A stretch of DNA of 64,000 nt from Acididesulfobacillus acetoxydans (lineage in GTDB: Bacteria > Bacillota > Desulfitobacteriia > Desulfitobacteriales > Desulfitobacteriaceae), in the NCBI RefSeq assembly GCF_900016645.1, contig NZ_CDGJ01000082.1. The stretch is one strand, 5' to 3'. Shown here one piece after another: positions 50,205-59,837 of this stretch (position 1 is its first letter; every line of letters starts with the position of its first letter). The notes beneath the pieces are model-generated. The model did no database searches. It had not been told where the DNA came from and worked only from the letters and a program-made list of their open reading frames with translations. Position numbers and translations under genes: made by a program.

Positions 50205-52268
50205 GTGATTTTTATTTTAGACAACTTTGATTCCTTTACCTATAATCTCTATCAGTATTTTGGCCAAATCGGCGAAGAAGTCACCGTCCGGCGGCGGGAT
50301 ATTTGTACTTTGGGGGAAATCGAGGAATTGCGCCCCGACCTGATCGTCCTGTCTCCCGGACCCTGTACCCCCAATGAAGCACAACTTTCCCTGGAAGTGA
50401 TTCGCACCTTTCAGGGCCGCATTCCCATTTTGGGAGTCTGCTTAGGACATCAGGCGATCGGACAGGCCCTAGGTGGACGTGTGGTCCGCGCTCACTTTCC
50501 CGTACATGGCAAAACCTCGCTCATCCATCACGATGGGCTCGGCGTTTTTAAGGGACTTCCCAACCCACTGCAAGTAACCCGCTACCACTCTCTGGTTTTG
50601 CAACGCTCTGCCCTTCCCGACATTTTACAGGTCACGGCCGAAACGGAAGAGGGAGAAATCATGGCCATCCGCCACCGCACTCTCCCTCTTGAGGGCGTGC
50701 AGTTCCATCCGGAGGCTATTCTGACGGAAGCCGGTCATAAGTTGCTGCACAACGCCGCCTCGGACGCCCGTGCTTGGCAGAGAAAGGCACCGCCGGCGGA
50801 CCGCCCGACGGTCTGGCAAATCAGGCCTTTTGCCTCTGATCTGCCGCCTTGCCGGCTGCTTGGCGCTTTTCGGGGCGCCCCTTTGCCCTTTTTTTTGGAT
50901 AGCGGCGAAGATTATCCCGACTTGGGCGGGTATTCCTTTCTGGGGGCGTTTCCTTTCCTTCAGGTAACCGCCCATAAGGACGAAGTGGAAATCTACCGGC
51001 CCGAATCGGGAGAGCGCTCCCTCTCCCTGCCACCCTCCAAAGACGCTCTTGAGGTTCTTGATCGGTTTCACGCCATCCTGCGCGTGCCTGATCAGGCACC
51101 TTTTCCTTTTGCCGGCGGGGCCGTGGGTTTCTTCAGCTACGACTTAAAGGATGCCTTGGAGGACCTGGCGCAGAAAGCCGTCGCCGATCTCGACCTTCCC
51201 CTCTGGAGCTTTGCCTGGTACGACGGGATTCTGGTCTACGACCATGGTCAAAACCGCTATTTTTTGGCCGCCTGCGGCATGCAAGAAGACGGAAAATGTT
51301 CACGGACTTTGGCCGCCTCCCGGCTGGACCGTCTGACTCACCTCTTGGAGAACTTCCGGCCCGGCCGGGGGGACGATATTCAGCCGGATATGCCCACGGC
51401 AGCCCTAGCCGCTGCTCGAACGGTCTCTGCCGGAGTCGGCAAAGCGCATTATCTGGCGGACTTACAAAAGGTGATCGACTACATATTTGCCGGGGATATC
51501 TATCAAACTAACCTGAGTCAGAGATTTTCCTTGCCTTTTGACGGAGACCCTTGGACCTTATACCGGAAACTCCATCGGGAAAACCCCGCCCCATTTGCCG
51601 CTTTTCTGCCCTATGCTGCTTTTCAGATCCTTTCCAGTTCACCGGAACGTTTCATCCGCATCGACCCGGGCGGTGAGATAGAGACGCGCCCAATTAAGGG
51701 CACCCGGCCTCGCGGATCGTCCCCCTCACAAGACCAAGCCCTGGCGGACGAACTTTTTCACAGCGCCAAAGACAGGGCAGAGCTCACCATGATCGTCGAC
51801 TTGGAACGCAACGATCTCGGCCGCATCTGTAAATTCGGCAGCGTCCATGTCCCGAACTTGATTCGGCTGGAAAAGTACCCCACCGTTTGGCACTTAGTTT
51901 CCACCATCCAAGGGCGGTTGCGGGAAAACCTTTCCCCCTCCGTGATCATGCGGGCCATATTCCCCGGCGGCTCCATTACCGGGGCGCCAAAAATTCGCGC
52001 CATGGAAATCATTGAGGAACTGGAACCGTTTAAGCGCGGCATCTACACCGGAAGCATCGGCTATCTCGGCTTTGACGGCTCCTGGGATCTCAATATCGCC
52101 ATCCGGACCATCGTCTTAAGCGGCCGGACTGCCTATCTTCAGGCCGGCGGAGGAATTGTCGCCGACTCCGTTCCTGCCGGCGAATATGAGGAAACCCTTG
52201 ACAAGGCCGCGGCTCTTTTCCGGGCTTTAGGCGGGCAATTGAAAGCCGAAAATTGGCGGACATCCTGA
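50205..52268 (+). CDS. pabAB: Aminodeoxychorismate synthase, PabA-PabB fusion
   Basis: A 687-residue fusion. Residues 1-190 are a glutamine amidotransferase (GVCLGHQAIG with the Cys, and HPEAIL with the His). Residues 220-680 are the chorismate-binding PabB part; PIKGTRPRG holds the lysine that marks PabB rather than TrpE, and ELTMIVDLERNDLG follows. It makes 4-amino-4-deoxychorismate for folate. Start GTG 50205 has GGAAGGAT upstream. pabC follows 91 bp on. Confidence 0.96.
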   Translation: MIFILDNFDSFTYNLYQYFGQIGEEVTVRRRDICTLGEIEELRPDLIVLSPGPCTPNEAQLSLEVIRTFQGRIPILGVCLGHQAIGQALGGRVVRAHFPVHGKTSLIHHDGLGVFKGLPNPLQVTRYHSLVLQRSALPDILQVTAETEEGEIMAIRHRTLPLEGVQFHPEAILTEAGHKLLHNAASDARAWQRKAPPADRPTVWQIRPFASDLPPCRLLGAFRGAPLPFFLDSGEDYPDLGGYSFLGAFPFLQVTAHKDEVEIYRPESGERSLSLPPSKDALEVLDRFHAILRVPDQAPFPFAGGAVGFFSYDLKDALEDLAQKAVADLDLPLWSFAWYDGILVYDHGQNRYFLAACGMQEDGKCSRTLAASRLDRLTHLLENFRPGRGDDIQPDMPTAALAAARTVSAGVGKAHYLADLQKVIDYIFAGDIYQTNLSQRFSLPFDGDPWTLYRKLHRENPAPFAAFLPYAAFQILSSSPERFIRIDPGGEIETRPIKGTRPRGSSPSQDQALADELFHSAKDRAELTMIVDLERNDLGRICKFGSVHVPNLIRLEKYPTVWHLVSTIQGRLRENLSPSVIMRAIFPGGSITGAPKIRAMEIIEELEPFKRGIYTGSIGYLGFDGSWDLNIAIRTIVLSGRTAYLQAGGGIVADSVPAGEYEETLDKAAALFRALGGQLKAENWRTS

Positions 52269-52359
52269 ACAAGCATCGGACCGAGCGGACATTTCCCACC
52301 GGCTTGACTCATAAAACGATAAACAGCCCGCCGCGGGGCTGTCGAAAGGAAAATCCCTC

Positions 52360-53199
52360 ATGACCGAACTCCCTGCCCAACCGCAGCTTTCTACCGAACA
52401 GGCGGTTGCAAGTGAAGACCGTCTGGCGCTTTACGGTTATGGCTTGTTTGAAACGATTCTGGTCACTGGCCGAGGACCTTGTTTTCTGGCTAGGCACTAT
52501 GAGCGAATGAAAAGGGGAAGCGAACTTCTCGCCCTGGACATGCCCAGCCTGTCTGTTTGGTCAGGTCTCATCGCAACCTATCTGTCCCAGGTCTCCGTGC
52601 CTCCGACACCCTTCGCCCTGCGCCTGACCCTGAGCGGGGGAGCCCCGGCGCAAGCCCTCGCCCCGTCCTTTTTGCTGAGCTCACGCCTGATCGGGTACAG
52701 CCAGAGGCAATATGAGGACGGCTTCGCTTTAACCTTACTGCCCACCCGGCGCAACGAATCTTCGCCTCTTTGCCGCATCAAATCCACCAACTATCTGGAA
52801 AACCTCCTCGCCAAACAAGAAGCCATCAAAAGGGGTTTTGACGAAGGACTCTGGTGCAACAGCCTCGGTGAATTGGCGGAGGGAACCCTCAGCAACCTTT
52901 TTTTCGTCCGAGAGGGGCAGCTTTTCACGCCCTCTCCCGCCTGCGGCTGCCTGCCCGGCACCCGGCGCGCCCTCGTCTTAGAATTGGCGGAAACACTCGG
53001 CCTCGCGTGGCAAGAAGGGGCCTATCAGTTGGACGACCTGAAAGAGGCATCCGAGGTCTTCTTGACCAATTCCCTGCTGGGGATCATGCCCGTCAACCGT
53101 TTGGATGAACATAGATTCCGGGTGACCTCCGGCAGCGTCAGCCGGCGCCTGGCCCTCGCTCTGCAACGGCGCATTCAAGCAGAGCCTGCCTTGACTTAG
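52360..53199 (+). CDS. pabC: Aminodeoxychorismate lyase (class IV PLP enzyme)
   Basis: A 279-residue class-IV aminotransferase fold; the PLP lysine is in RIKSTNYLENLLAK near residue 140, and EGTLSNLFFVR near 180 binds the phosphate. Next to pabAB it is the lyase releasing p-aminobenzoate; a D-amino-acid or branched-chain transaminase is the less likely alternative. Ends 25 bp from a convergent gene. Confidence 0.93.
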   Translation: MTELPAQPQLSTEQAVASEDRLALYGYGLFETILVTGRGPCFLARHYERMKRGSELLALDMPSLSVWSGLIATYLSQVSVPPTPFALRLTLSGGAPAQALAPSFLLSSRLIGYSQRQYEDGFALTLLPTRRNESSPLCRIKSTNYLENLLAKQEAIKRGFDEGLWCNSLGELAEGTLSNLFFVREGQLFTPSPACGCLPGTRRALVLELAETLGLAWQEGAYQLDDLKEASEVFLTNSLLGIMPVNRLDEHRFRVTSGSVSRRLALALQRRIQAEPALT

Positions 53200-53224
53200 T
53201 TTCGTCCAAGGTCAAAGGGGCCAG

Positions 53225-53494
53225 TCAGTACTTCTCTTCGATTACCTCAAAGACCTGGGGAGTGGACTGTCTGTAGGCCGCATTGTCCCCTACCGTACCC
53301 CGCCAGGCTTCGAAAGCGGCTCTGTCTTCCCATTTGGACATGACCATAAGGTCGGAGGAATTCAGCTGTTGATTGACCGATGCGAATTTAAACCCATCGA
53401 TATTCTCCACGCTGGCCAACCCCCTCTTGATGTCTGCCAAAACACGGTCCTTATCCGGTCCGTCAAACGTGTGGATAACCGTAAGCATCCTCAT
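53225..53494 (-). CDS. ABM-domain (antibiotic biosynthesis monooxygenase fold) protein
   Basis: An 89-residue protein with the ferredoxin-like ABM fold pattern (MLTVIHTFDGPDKDRVL; DLMVMSKWEDRAAFEAWRG). Members are small monooxygenases, heme degraders or mere dimeric folds. ATG 53494 follows GAGGTG; several nearby starts are possible (53488, 53506). Confidence 0.75.
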   Translation of the reverse strand: MRMLTVIHTFDGPDKDRVLADIKRGLASVENIDGFKFASVNQQLNSSDLMVMSKWEDRAAFEAWRGTVGDNAAYRQSTPQVFEVIEEKY

Positions 53495-53857
53495 CACCTC
53501 ATTCATCCTAATTCCGCCAAGCTGCCCCTGAATCACGTGACACCTTAACCTGTTGAGCCACGGCGCCCTTCTTCCCGATGTTCCGGCAGCGCCCAAGCAA
53601 TGGTGTCAAAGCCTCCACTCCGCGCTTAGTTTGTCCCGAGCCCTTCCCCGTCATACCCTTCCGGTTAACCGGAGCCGCCCCGGCTCAAAGACGGAGAAGC
53701 ATTGTGACCACGGCAAATCAGGCACCAGTTTCTTGCCCCCGGCGGTGACCGCCGCCGGGTTAGGGGCATAAGATAAAGCACAGGGTTTTGTACGCCTTGT
53801 ACGCCAGAAAAAACTCATGCGCCGAAGCACATTCCTGTCGTTTTTTTCGCCGCTAAA

Positions 53858-53866
53858 TGCTATACT
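53858..53866 (+). promoter_or_regulatory. Extended -10 promoter for the 104-residue protein gene
   Basis: TGC directly before TATACT forms an extended -10 about 50 bp upstream of the start; no clear -35. The rest of the gap 53495-53857 shows no gene. Confidence 0.45.
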
Positions 53867-53918
53867 AAAAGTGTTGGCTAAAGCTCATGAGAGGAGCTGG
53901 CATGAAGGGGGAAAGTAA

Positions 53919-54233
53919 ATGAAGCTGGTTTACATTCGAACCGATTTTCCGTCCGGCCGCTCGCATATTTTGATTCGGGATGCGGAAGCTCCCAGTCCGG
54001 AGCTTGTACATTTCATGCTTGTCCTGAGCAACAAAGGCACTTTATGGGTCGATGTCTTTTGGCCTTATGATGAAGAGGCAGAACGCTACACACGGAGAAT
54101 CTCGGAGCAGCAGTTTTGGCAGCTGTTCCGTGAATGGCGCCTCAAAGGAATGGTGTTGGGGGATAATGGGCGGGTTGCCGAAATGCTGGCCCGCAAACGG
54201 TTAGCCGTGCCGAAACAGGAAAAAGATGCTTAG
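53919..54233 (+). CDS. Hypothetical protein (104 residues)
   Basis: MKLVYIRTDFPSGRSHILIR to KRLAVPKQEKDA. A soluble alpha/beta protein by composition (ELVHFMLVLSN; WVDVFWPYDEEAERYTRRIS), with no cysteines and no membrane segment. It has an extended -10 promoter, a GGGGG-type ribosome site and a strong terminator, so it is a real single gene. Family not recognised. Confidence 0.75.
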   Translation: MKLVYIRTDFPSGRSHILIRDAEAPSPELVHFMLVLSNKGTLWVDVFWPYDEEAERYTRRISEQQFWQLFREWRLKGMVLGDNGRVAEMLARKRLAVPKQEKDA

Positions 54234-54270
54234 AGACGGCAAAAGTTATATCAGAATCTTCGTCCATTAG

Positions 54271-54300
54271 CAAAAGCGGCTGAAAGGCCGCTTTTGTTTA
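54271..54300 (+). terminator. Rho-independent terminator
   Basis: A perfect 10-bp stem CAAAAGCGGC/GCCGCTTTTG with a 6-nt loop, followed by TTTA. It ends the 104-residue protein gene and can also act for the convergent ferritin-like gene. Confidence 0.88.
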
Positions 54301-54359
54301 TCCGCTCAGGCCCAAACGTGTCAGACCTGCGCCGCCGGTCGGCACCCTCAAGGTTATCT

Positions 54360-54797
54360 TCACTGCAAGAGGTCCTCTTTCAGTCTTTGCAGCTGGCGCA
54401 GATGGTGCTCTTCGTCGGCAAAAACGGCGTCCATCATCTCCTGCTCTGACGCCGACAAATAACGTTGAGCCCTCTCTTTCGCCCGGGTCAACCCTTCATT
54501 TTCTTCTCCGTAGAGCTCATTCAACATTTCGAGCGGACGGTTTTCTCTCATGTTTTTAAGTTTTGTTTGCCAGAGAGAAAACCGTCCCCGCCAGCCTCTG
54601 CCCTCTTCAACGTGCCCGCCGTTCGTCTGGATAAAGTAGGCAATCCGCTGCGCGTGACCTTTATGGTCTGTCAAGATCGCCACCAAGTGATTCCGCAGCG
54701 GGCTGGCCGGCAAGGCATCGATATAGGCCTGGTACCGCTCGATAGCCAGATGTTCCCCAGTGAGAATGTCATTGAGCACTTCGAAAGATGTCTCCAT
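54360..54797 (-). CDS. Ferritin-like/DUF2383-type helical protein
   Basis: A 145-residue four-helix protein. Glu and His residues at regular spacing (GEHLAIERYQAYI; DHKGHAQRI; EEHHLRQLQ) fit a ferritin-like metal site. Members may store metal, handle oxygen stress or act in sporulation coat assembly. ATG 54797, no close partner gene. Confidence 0.75.
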   Translation of the reverse strand: METSFEVLNDILTGEHLAIERYQAYIDALPASPLRNHLVAILTDHKGHAQRIAYFIQTNGGHVEEGRGWRGRFSLWQTKLKNMRENRPLEMLNELYGEENEGLTRAKERAQRYLSASEQEMMDAVFADEEHHLRQLQRLKEDLLQ

Positions 54798-54899
54798 GCA
54801 GTCTGCCCCCCAACAGCGGTCTTTCCTTTCTTCCAGTTTGCCTGGGAAAGAGTCCTGCTATGCATCAGCTGCCGGTTGAGGCCGGAAACTGTTCACTGC

Positions 54900-55027
54900 G
54901 GCATTATTCTTCAGCGTTTCTTCGTCAGCGCTTGTTCTTCAGCCTTTGTTCTTCAGCGTTTGTTCGTGCTTCGCTTTTCTCTTCTTCCGCGTTTCTTCTT
55001 GCTCCGCGTTTCTTCTCCGACGTTTTT
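54900..55027. repeat. Degenerate purine-rich repeat (AAGAAACGCKGA units)
   Basis: On the minus strand variants of AAGAAACGC(T/G)GA recur many times with irregular spacing right after the DUF2103-like stop. One frame stays open for some 35 codons (KNAEKTSEKKRGARRNAEE). Either non-coding or a frameshifted former tail. Confidence 0.6.
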
Positions 55028-55855
55028 TCAGCGTTTTTTCTTCTCGGTGGTCCCTTTTCCATCTTCAAGCTGTTTCTGTAAAGTGCGGAGGGCTCTCGCC
55101 GCGGCCGGATCGAGCCGGCGGCCGACATTGGCCGCTTCCTGGTCCCCTGCCGAAGCCCAGACCCCGCCCGGCTGTTTGGCCTTCCCGGGGCGGGCCTGGC
55201 ATAGACGCACTGCTTGCGAGCGCGGTCGCTTGGCTTGTCCCCGGGTGCGGCCATAATTCCGGCCCGAGCCGGGCTTCTCCGGCCGCTCGCTTCTCGATTT
55301 AGAGAACTTTTCTTCCCTGCCGAACTTGCGCGCTCGGTCCGGTTTCGCCCCCAATCCGAGATTCGCCTTAGCCCCCGAGTCCCCCTTGGACCCCGAATTT
55401 GCCTTAGATTCCGAATTTGCCCCGGACTCCGGATCCGCCTTGAACCCCGGATTTTCCTTTGACTCCGACTTTCCCTTTGACCCCGAATTTACCCTCAGTT
55501 CCGGATTTCGTTCTCCGGCGCTGTTTCGCCCTTCCCGGGGCACAGGCGACGGATCGGGTCCTGACCTTTTCCCCGGCTCCGGGCCCCAACGTTTCTCCAC
55601 CCAGTCCCGAACCCAAGCCGGGTTTTTAGTCACGACAAAAGCCTCCTGAATCGAACCGTTACTTTTCAGAAGCAATTTGCAACCCGTTTGCGTCTGGTAT
55701 TTGTAAACAACCCCCCGCTCGGGTGAACGGCTGATTTCAATCACCCCGGGAATGATGTCGCTCACTTCCGGGTATTGACTCAACTCCTCCAGCCAAGCCA
55801 GAGCATCCTGGATGATGCCGTGTTCGCGTTTGACCTTATTTCTCCGGTATTTCAT
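55028..55855 (-). CDS. DUF2103-like protein with long low-complexity tail
   Basis: 275 residues. The first 90 (MKYRRNKVKREHGIIQDALA; RGVVYKYQTQTGCKLLLKSN) resemble DUF2103. After residue 100 the protein becomes disordered: a Gly/Ser/Asn/Lys/Glu-rich part built of degenerate units such as NSGSKGKSESKENPGF, then an Arg/Lys-rich end. Downstream of the stop, to about 54900, the minus strand continues as purine-rich repeats in other frames, so the tail looks like a product of repeat growth. ATG 55855 has only a weak ribosome site, 5 bp after the phosphoesterase stop. Confidence 0.72.
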   Translation of the reverse strand: MKYRRNKVKREHGIIQDALAWLEELSQYPEVSDIIPGVIEISRSPERGVVYKYQTQTGCKLLLKSNGSIQEAFVVTKNPAWVRDWVEKRWGPEPGKRSGPDPSPVPREGRNSAGERNPELRVNSGSKGKSESKENPGFKADPESGANSESKANSGSKGDSGAKANLGLGAKPDRARKFGREEKFSKSRSERPEKPGSGRNYGRTRGQAKRPRSQAVRLCQARPGKAKQPGGVWASAGDQEAANVGRRLDPAAARALRTLQKQLEDGKGTTEKKKR

Positions 55856-55859
55856 GGAC

Positions 55860-56375
55860 TTACCCGCCAACTGCAGCCTGACCGTCTTCTCCGAAAAAGA
55901 CGTGCCGGGCCCGGATCTGGCCTTGACTTACCTCGATTAACCCCAGGGAATAGTAACGCTCCCGCCTTTTTTGCGTGGGTGAGCCCGGGTTAAAGAGCAG
56001 GACCCCATTGTCCCGTTCCAAGCAGGGACTGTGACTGTGCCCAAAGACTATCGCCTGAACCCGGTCCCGGGCAAAAGTCTCATAGACCCGTTCCTGAATC
56101 GACCGTCCTCGGCCGCGATAACCGTGGGTCAAACCAAGCCTTACCCCGCCGCAATCCACCGTTTCACGTTCCGGCAGGTGCCGCAGCTCCCACGCGTCAC
56201 AGTTGCCTTTCACCGCAACCACCGGAGCCAGGCAATTGAGATCGGCCAGAACCTCCGGGACTACACTGTCTCCGGCGTGCAGGATCAGATCAACCCCGGC
56301 CAAAGCGTCCCAGACGATTTGGGGAAGAAACTGCCCGGCCCGCAGATGCGTATCTGAGAGAACCCCTATTTTCAT
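55860..56375 (-). CDS. YfcE/MJ0936-family metallophosphoesterase
   Basis: A 171-residue phosphoesterase with all metal motifs: GVLSDTH, HAGDSV, VKGNCD, THGY and GHSHSP. ATG 56375 behind GGAGGTGG overlaps the stop of the molybdopterin oxidoreductase (ATGA); the longer frame is inside that gene. Family members hydrolyse phosphodiesters in vitro, natural substrate unknown. Confidence 0.93.
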   Translation of the reverse strand: MKIGVLSDTHLRAGQFLPQIVWDALAGVDLILHAGDSVVPEVLADLNCLAPVVAVKGNCDAWELRHLPERETVDCGGVRLGLTHGYRGRGRSIQERVYETFARDRVQAIVFGHSHSPCLERDNGVLLFNPGSPTQKRRERYYSLGLIEVSQGQIRARHVFFGEDGQAAVGG

Positions 56376-58402
56376 CTTTTTTCCACCTCCACTAACGTAG
56401 AAAAAAAGACGGCCCCCCCGGCCAGGTCTGCTTCCCGCGCGGATGTCAGGGCGTTGATTCCCCGCTCTTCCGGATAAGCCCATAGAGGCCAAACCCCGCT
56501 GGCTACGACAACTCCGGGCAAAACAGAATCCAGTACCTTCGCCTTTAGTAAGCATTCTCCCCTGGCATTGAAAACTTTGACCGGATCCCCTTCGCGAATA
56601 CCCCGCGCGGCCGCGTCCCGCGGGTGCATCTCCAAATGGGGTTCCCCGGCTCCTGCCGTCAGGGCCTCAACTTCGGTAAACGTGGAATTCAGAAAATGAT
56701 GATTGGGTGGACTTATCAAGGTCAGGTGGCAGCCTTCCTTCTTTTCAGGGCCCTCAAGCAGCGGACGGTGAGCCGGGAGTGGCGGCAGCCCCCGTTGCAC
56801 CGCTTTTTCACTTCGCAATTCCGCCCGGCCGGAAGGCGTGGCAAAGCCGCCTTGGGCAAAGGGTAAAGCAGGTATTTTGAGTGCCACGTGACGCTCCCGC
56901 CGTAACCGTGCCAAGGTAATGCCCTGTTCCTGCCAGTAAGGAAGACTCAGGGCCTGCCCGGCCATCTCTTCGGTGGAATCCCGAAAACAAGGGTCCGTAA
57001 AACCCATGGCCTCAGCTAAGCGGCGAAAAACTTCAATATTGGGCAGGCTCTCCCCCTGGGCCGGGATGACCGGATCCGCCCACTGCAAAACAGTATGCCA
57101 ATAACTCACATACAGGTCTTGATGTTCCAGGCAGGTGGTGGCGGGCAAGACAATATCCGCCCAGCGGGCCGTATCTGTCCAAACCTGTTCATGAACCACG
57201 GTAAACAGGTCCTCCCGTGCCAAACCTTGTCTGACTCGGTTCTGGTCCGGTACCACCGCCGCCGGATTGGAATTATAGACGTAGAGAGAGCGGATGGGGG
57301 GTTCAAGCTCAGTTAATACCTTCCCCAACTGAATCATATTCACGGAGCGGGGCTCTCCCGACCGCAAATCCGGTCTTTCCAGGGCTTCGCGATCAAGCGG
57401 AAAATAACCGGAGTTATGTTTTAAAACACCGCCGCCCTCATCCTGCCAAGCACCCGTGAGTGCCGGCAAAAGCGCTATGGCCCAGGTATTCATCCCCCCG
57501 TTGTCATGGTGCTGCAACCCGTTGCCAAGCCGAATGAAGCTGGGGCGATTCTCCGCGTAATCATGGGCCAGTTTGATAACCTGACCGGGTCTCAGCCCCG
57601 TCAGGCGCGCCACACGCTGTGGTGAATAGCGGCCGGTCTCTGCCTTGAATTCATCCAAGCCGCAGGTGTTCCGCTCGGCCCAGGACAGGTCAGCCAGACC
57701 GTCCCGCAAAATGACATGGGCCAAGCCCAGTGCCAGGGCCCCATCAGAACCCGGCAGAATATGATAGAACTCGTCCGCCCAGTCCGCCGTTTTATTCCGG
57801 TGTACGTCCACGGCTATGATCCGAGCCCCCTGCCGGCGTGCTTGATCGGCCAGCAACGCTTGGTGGAGATTGGTCTCAAGAGCGTTGATGCCCCAAAAGA
57901 TCAAGACCCGGGCCTTGACACTGGCCAAAGGGTCAACCCCGCGCATCTCTCCATACGCTAGTTTATAGCCTTCTCCTCCGGCCACGGAACAAATGGTGCG
58001 CCGCAATTGGGTCGCACCCAACCGATTGAAAAAACGCCGGTCCATGCCCGCATTGTTAATAATCCCCTCCGTACCGGCGTAAGAAAAAGGCAAGATGCAC
58101 TCCGCACCGGATTCCGCCGCCAGGACCCGCCAGCGCGCGGCAATTTCCTTCAACGCCTCTTCCCAGCCCACCCGTTCAAAGCGGCCGCTCCCTTTGGACC
58201 CGCTGCGCCGCCAAGGATAGAGCACCCGTTCCTTACCGTAAAGACGTTGAGGATAATGCCGCGCTTTAGCACAAATGACCCCCTGCGTCACCGGGTGAGT
58301 CGGATCCCCCTTGACTCGAAGTACCTTGCCCCCTTCTAACTCTACTTGCCAGGCGCAGGTATCCGGGCAGTCATGGGGGCAGACAGAGTAACGTATTTCC
58401 AA
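56372..58402 (-). CDS. Molybdopterin oxidoreductase (DMSO reductase family)
   Basis: A 676-residue enzyme. The N-terminal CPHDCPDTCAW...GVICAK binds [4Fe-4S]; the molybdopterin domains follow, and the C-terminal dinucleotide-binding domain has NPGSP-like HPRDAAARGI. The metal-ligand region reads RTICSVAGGEG; no TGA-coded selenocysteine is seen. No twin-arginine signal, so it is cytoplasmic. Start is TTG 58402 behind AGGAAG. Substrate not evident; its partner subunits are absent and it is coupled to a metallophosphoesterase gene. Confidence 0.9.
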   Translation of the reverse strand: MEIRYSVCPHDCPDTCAWQVELEGGKVLRVKGDPTHPVTQGVICAKARHYPQRLYGKERVLYPWRRSGSKGSGRFERVGWEEALKEIAARWRVLAAESGAECILPFSYAGTEGIINNAGMDRRFFNRLGATQLRRTICSVAGGEGYKLAYGEMRGVDPLASVKARVLIFWGINALETNLHQALLADQARRQGARIIAVDVHRNKTADWADEFYHILPGSDGALALGLAHVILRDGLADLSWAERNTCGLDEFKAETGRYSPQRVARLTGLRPGQVIKLAHDYAENRPSFIRLGNGLQHHDNGGMNTWAIALLPALTGAWQDEGGGVLKHNSGYFPLDREALERPDLRSGEPRSVNMIQLGKVLTELEPPIRSLYVYNSNPAAVVPDQNRVRQGLAREDLFTVVHEQVWTDTARWADIVLPATTCLEHQDLYVSYWHTVLQWADPVIPAQGESLPNIEVFRRLAEAMGFTDPCFRDSTEEMAGQALSLPYWQEQGITLARLRRERHVALKIPALPFAQGGFATPSGRAELRSEKAVQRGLPPLPAHRPLLEGPEKKEGCHLTLISPPNHHFLNSTFTEVEALTAGAGEPHLEMHPRDAAARGIREGDPVKVFNARGECLLKAKVLDSVLPGVVVASGVWPLWAYPEERGINALTSAREADLAGGAVFFSTLVEVEKR

Positions 58403-58640
58403 CGGACTTCCTCTTCTTTCGCGTCAAATTTCAGGCACCTTTTCTCCCCCGGCCGCCTGGAAACCAGCCTTTAGAATATCCGAACCTGCACCTGCCGAAA
58501 GCCCGGGGGTTCCGGACGCTGCGGACAAAGCCGCGGAGTCAAAACGACGGCCGCACAGATAACGCCACCCCTGCCAGACCCCGCCCCTAGCTGTCTACTG
58601 ACAAGGCCATGGCGCCCAGGTCTAAACCGAGCTTCCCCGC

Positions 58641-59729
58641 CTAATAGCGTTTGATGACATTGTAATAGGTATCCCGTTCCACCGCGGTCAACCCGGCTTC
58701 CCGAATCAGGCGCACCAGTTCTTCCGCCGTTTGCATTTGGGGACTGTCGGCCCCTGCCATATGGTAAATTTTTTCTTCCCGAACCACGCCGTCCAGATCG
58801 TTCGCTCCGAACGACAGTGCCATTTGAGCTACCTGAGGGCTGGAAGAAACCCAATAAGCTTTGATATATCTGAAATTATCCAGCAACAGACGGGCCGTGG
58901 CAATAACCTTCAAGGTCCTCAGGGCACTGGCCATGGGAATATCTTCAAACTTCGTATGCTTGGGGTGAAAAGCGGTGGGAATCAAGGCGTAAAACCCCCC
59001 GGTTTCATCTTGCAGCCGGCGTAAAGCCAGAAGATGATCCACCAGTTCTTCGTCCGTTTCAATGATCCCGAAGAGCAAATTGGCGTTTGAGGGTATACCC
59101 ATTTTGTGGGCTGCCCGATGAATTTCCAGCCAGCGTTCCCCGGAAAGTTTTCCCGGGCAAATGATCCGGCGAACACGCGGACTGAAATTCTCCGCCCCGC
59201 CACCGGGAATAAAATTAAGGCCGGCTTCCCGCAACTCCTGCAGAATCCTCTCTACCGGCACATTTTCCAACCGGGCAAAATAGTCGTATTCGGCGGCGGT
59301 GAAGGCCTTTAAGCTGACCCAAGGCACGCGGGCCTTAATCTCTTTCAACATCCGCACATAGTAAGAAAAAGACAGTTCGGGGTGAATTCCCCCTACAATG
59401 TGAATCTCGGTCACACCTTGGGCGCCGTAAGCCTCTGCCTTTTCGGCGATTTCCTCGATACTCATCGTATACGAACCCTTTTCTCCGGGATCTTTGCCAA
59501 AGGCGCAAAAGCCGCACCTGACTTTACAGACATTGCTGTAGTTGATATGGGCGTTATTGTTAAAATAAACCGCATCCCCGCAGGCTTGGCGACGACGCTC
59601 ATTAGCCAGGTAACCTAAGCCCAAATAATTTTTGCTTTCCAGCAGGGCCAAGCCGTCCTCTTTCTCCAGACGGACCCCGTTTTCCATCTTCGACTGTATT
59701 TTTTCCAACCCGGCGACGATCGAATTCAC
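58641..59729 (-). CDS. mqnE: Aminodeoxyfutalosine synthase (radical SAM)
   Basis: A 362-residue radical SAM enzyme with CKVRCGFCAFG (CxxxCxxC) near residue 70, VTEIHIVGGIHPEL, and the C-terminal HHxW-free pattern SSSPQVAQMALSFGANDLDG of MqnE/MqnC. The segment order fits MqnE, the first committed radical step of the futalosine menaquinone pathway. The start is GTG 59729. No other mqn gene is in the window. Presence implies menaquinone-based respiration. Confidence 0.93.
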   Translation of the reverse strand: MNSIVAGLEKIQSKMENGVRLEKEDGLALLESKNYLGLGYLANERRRQACGDAVYFNNNAHINYSNVCKVRCGFCAFGKDPGEKGSYTMSIEEIAEKAEAYGAQGVTEIHIVGGIHPELSFSYYVRMLKEIKARVPWVSLKAFTAAEYDYFARLENVPVERILQELREAGLNFIPGGGAENFSPRVRRIICPGKLSGERWLEIHRAAHKMGIPSNANLLFGIIETDEELVDHLLALRRLQDETGGFYALIPTAFHPKHTKFEDIPMASALRTLKVIATARLLLDNFRYIKAYWVSSSPQVAQMALSFGANDLDGVVREEKIYHMAGADSPQMQTAEELVRLIREAGLTAVERDTYYNVIKRY

Positions 59730-59795
59730 ACTTCTTACTTCCTTCCGGCCTTTTTACATGGCTTGATTATAACATAATTCCCGGAATGGGAGAAA

Positions 59796-59829
59796 CACTA
59801 AGAAAATAAGGGACACCGTACGGTCTCCC
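59796..59829 (-). terminator. Terminator upstream of mqnE
   Basis: On the minus strand GGGAGACCGT/ACGGTGTCCC (one mismatch) is followed by TTATTTTC. It ends the 124-residue protein gene, so mqnE must have its own promoter in the short gap. Confidence 0.6.
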
Positions 59830-59837
59830 TCATAAAT

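Noticed and set aside
50205..52268. Anthranilate synthase (TrpEG) instead of PabAB
   Set aside because: PIKGT carries the PabB lysine, and pabC follows; no trp genes are nearby.
58403..58640. Gene between the molybdopterin oxidoreductase and mqnE
   Set aside because: The open frames there are out-of-frame continuations over mqnE or GC-rich chance frames without ribosome sites.
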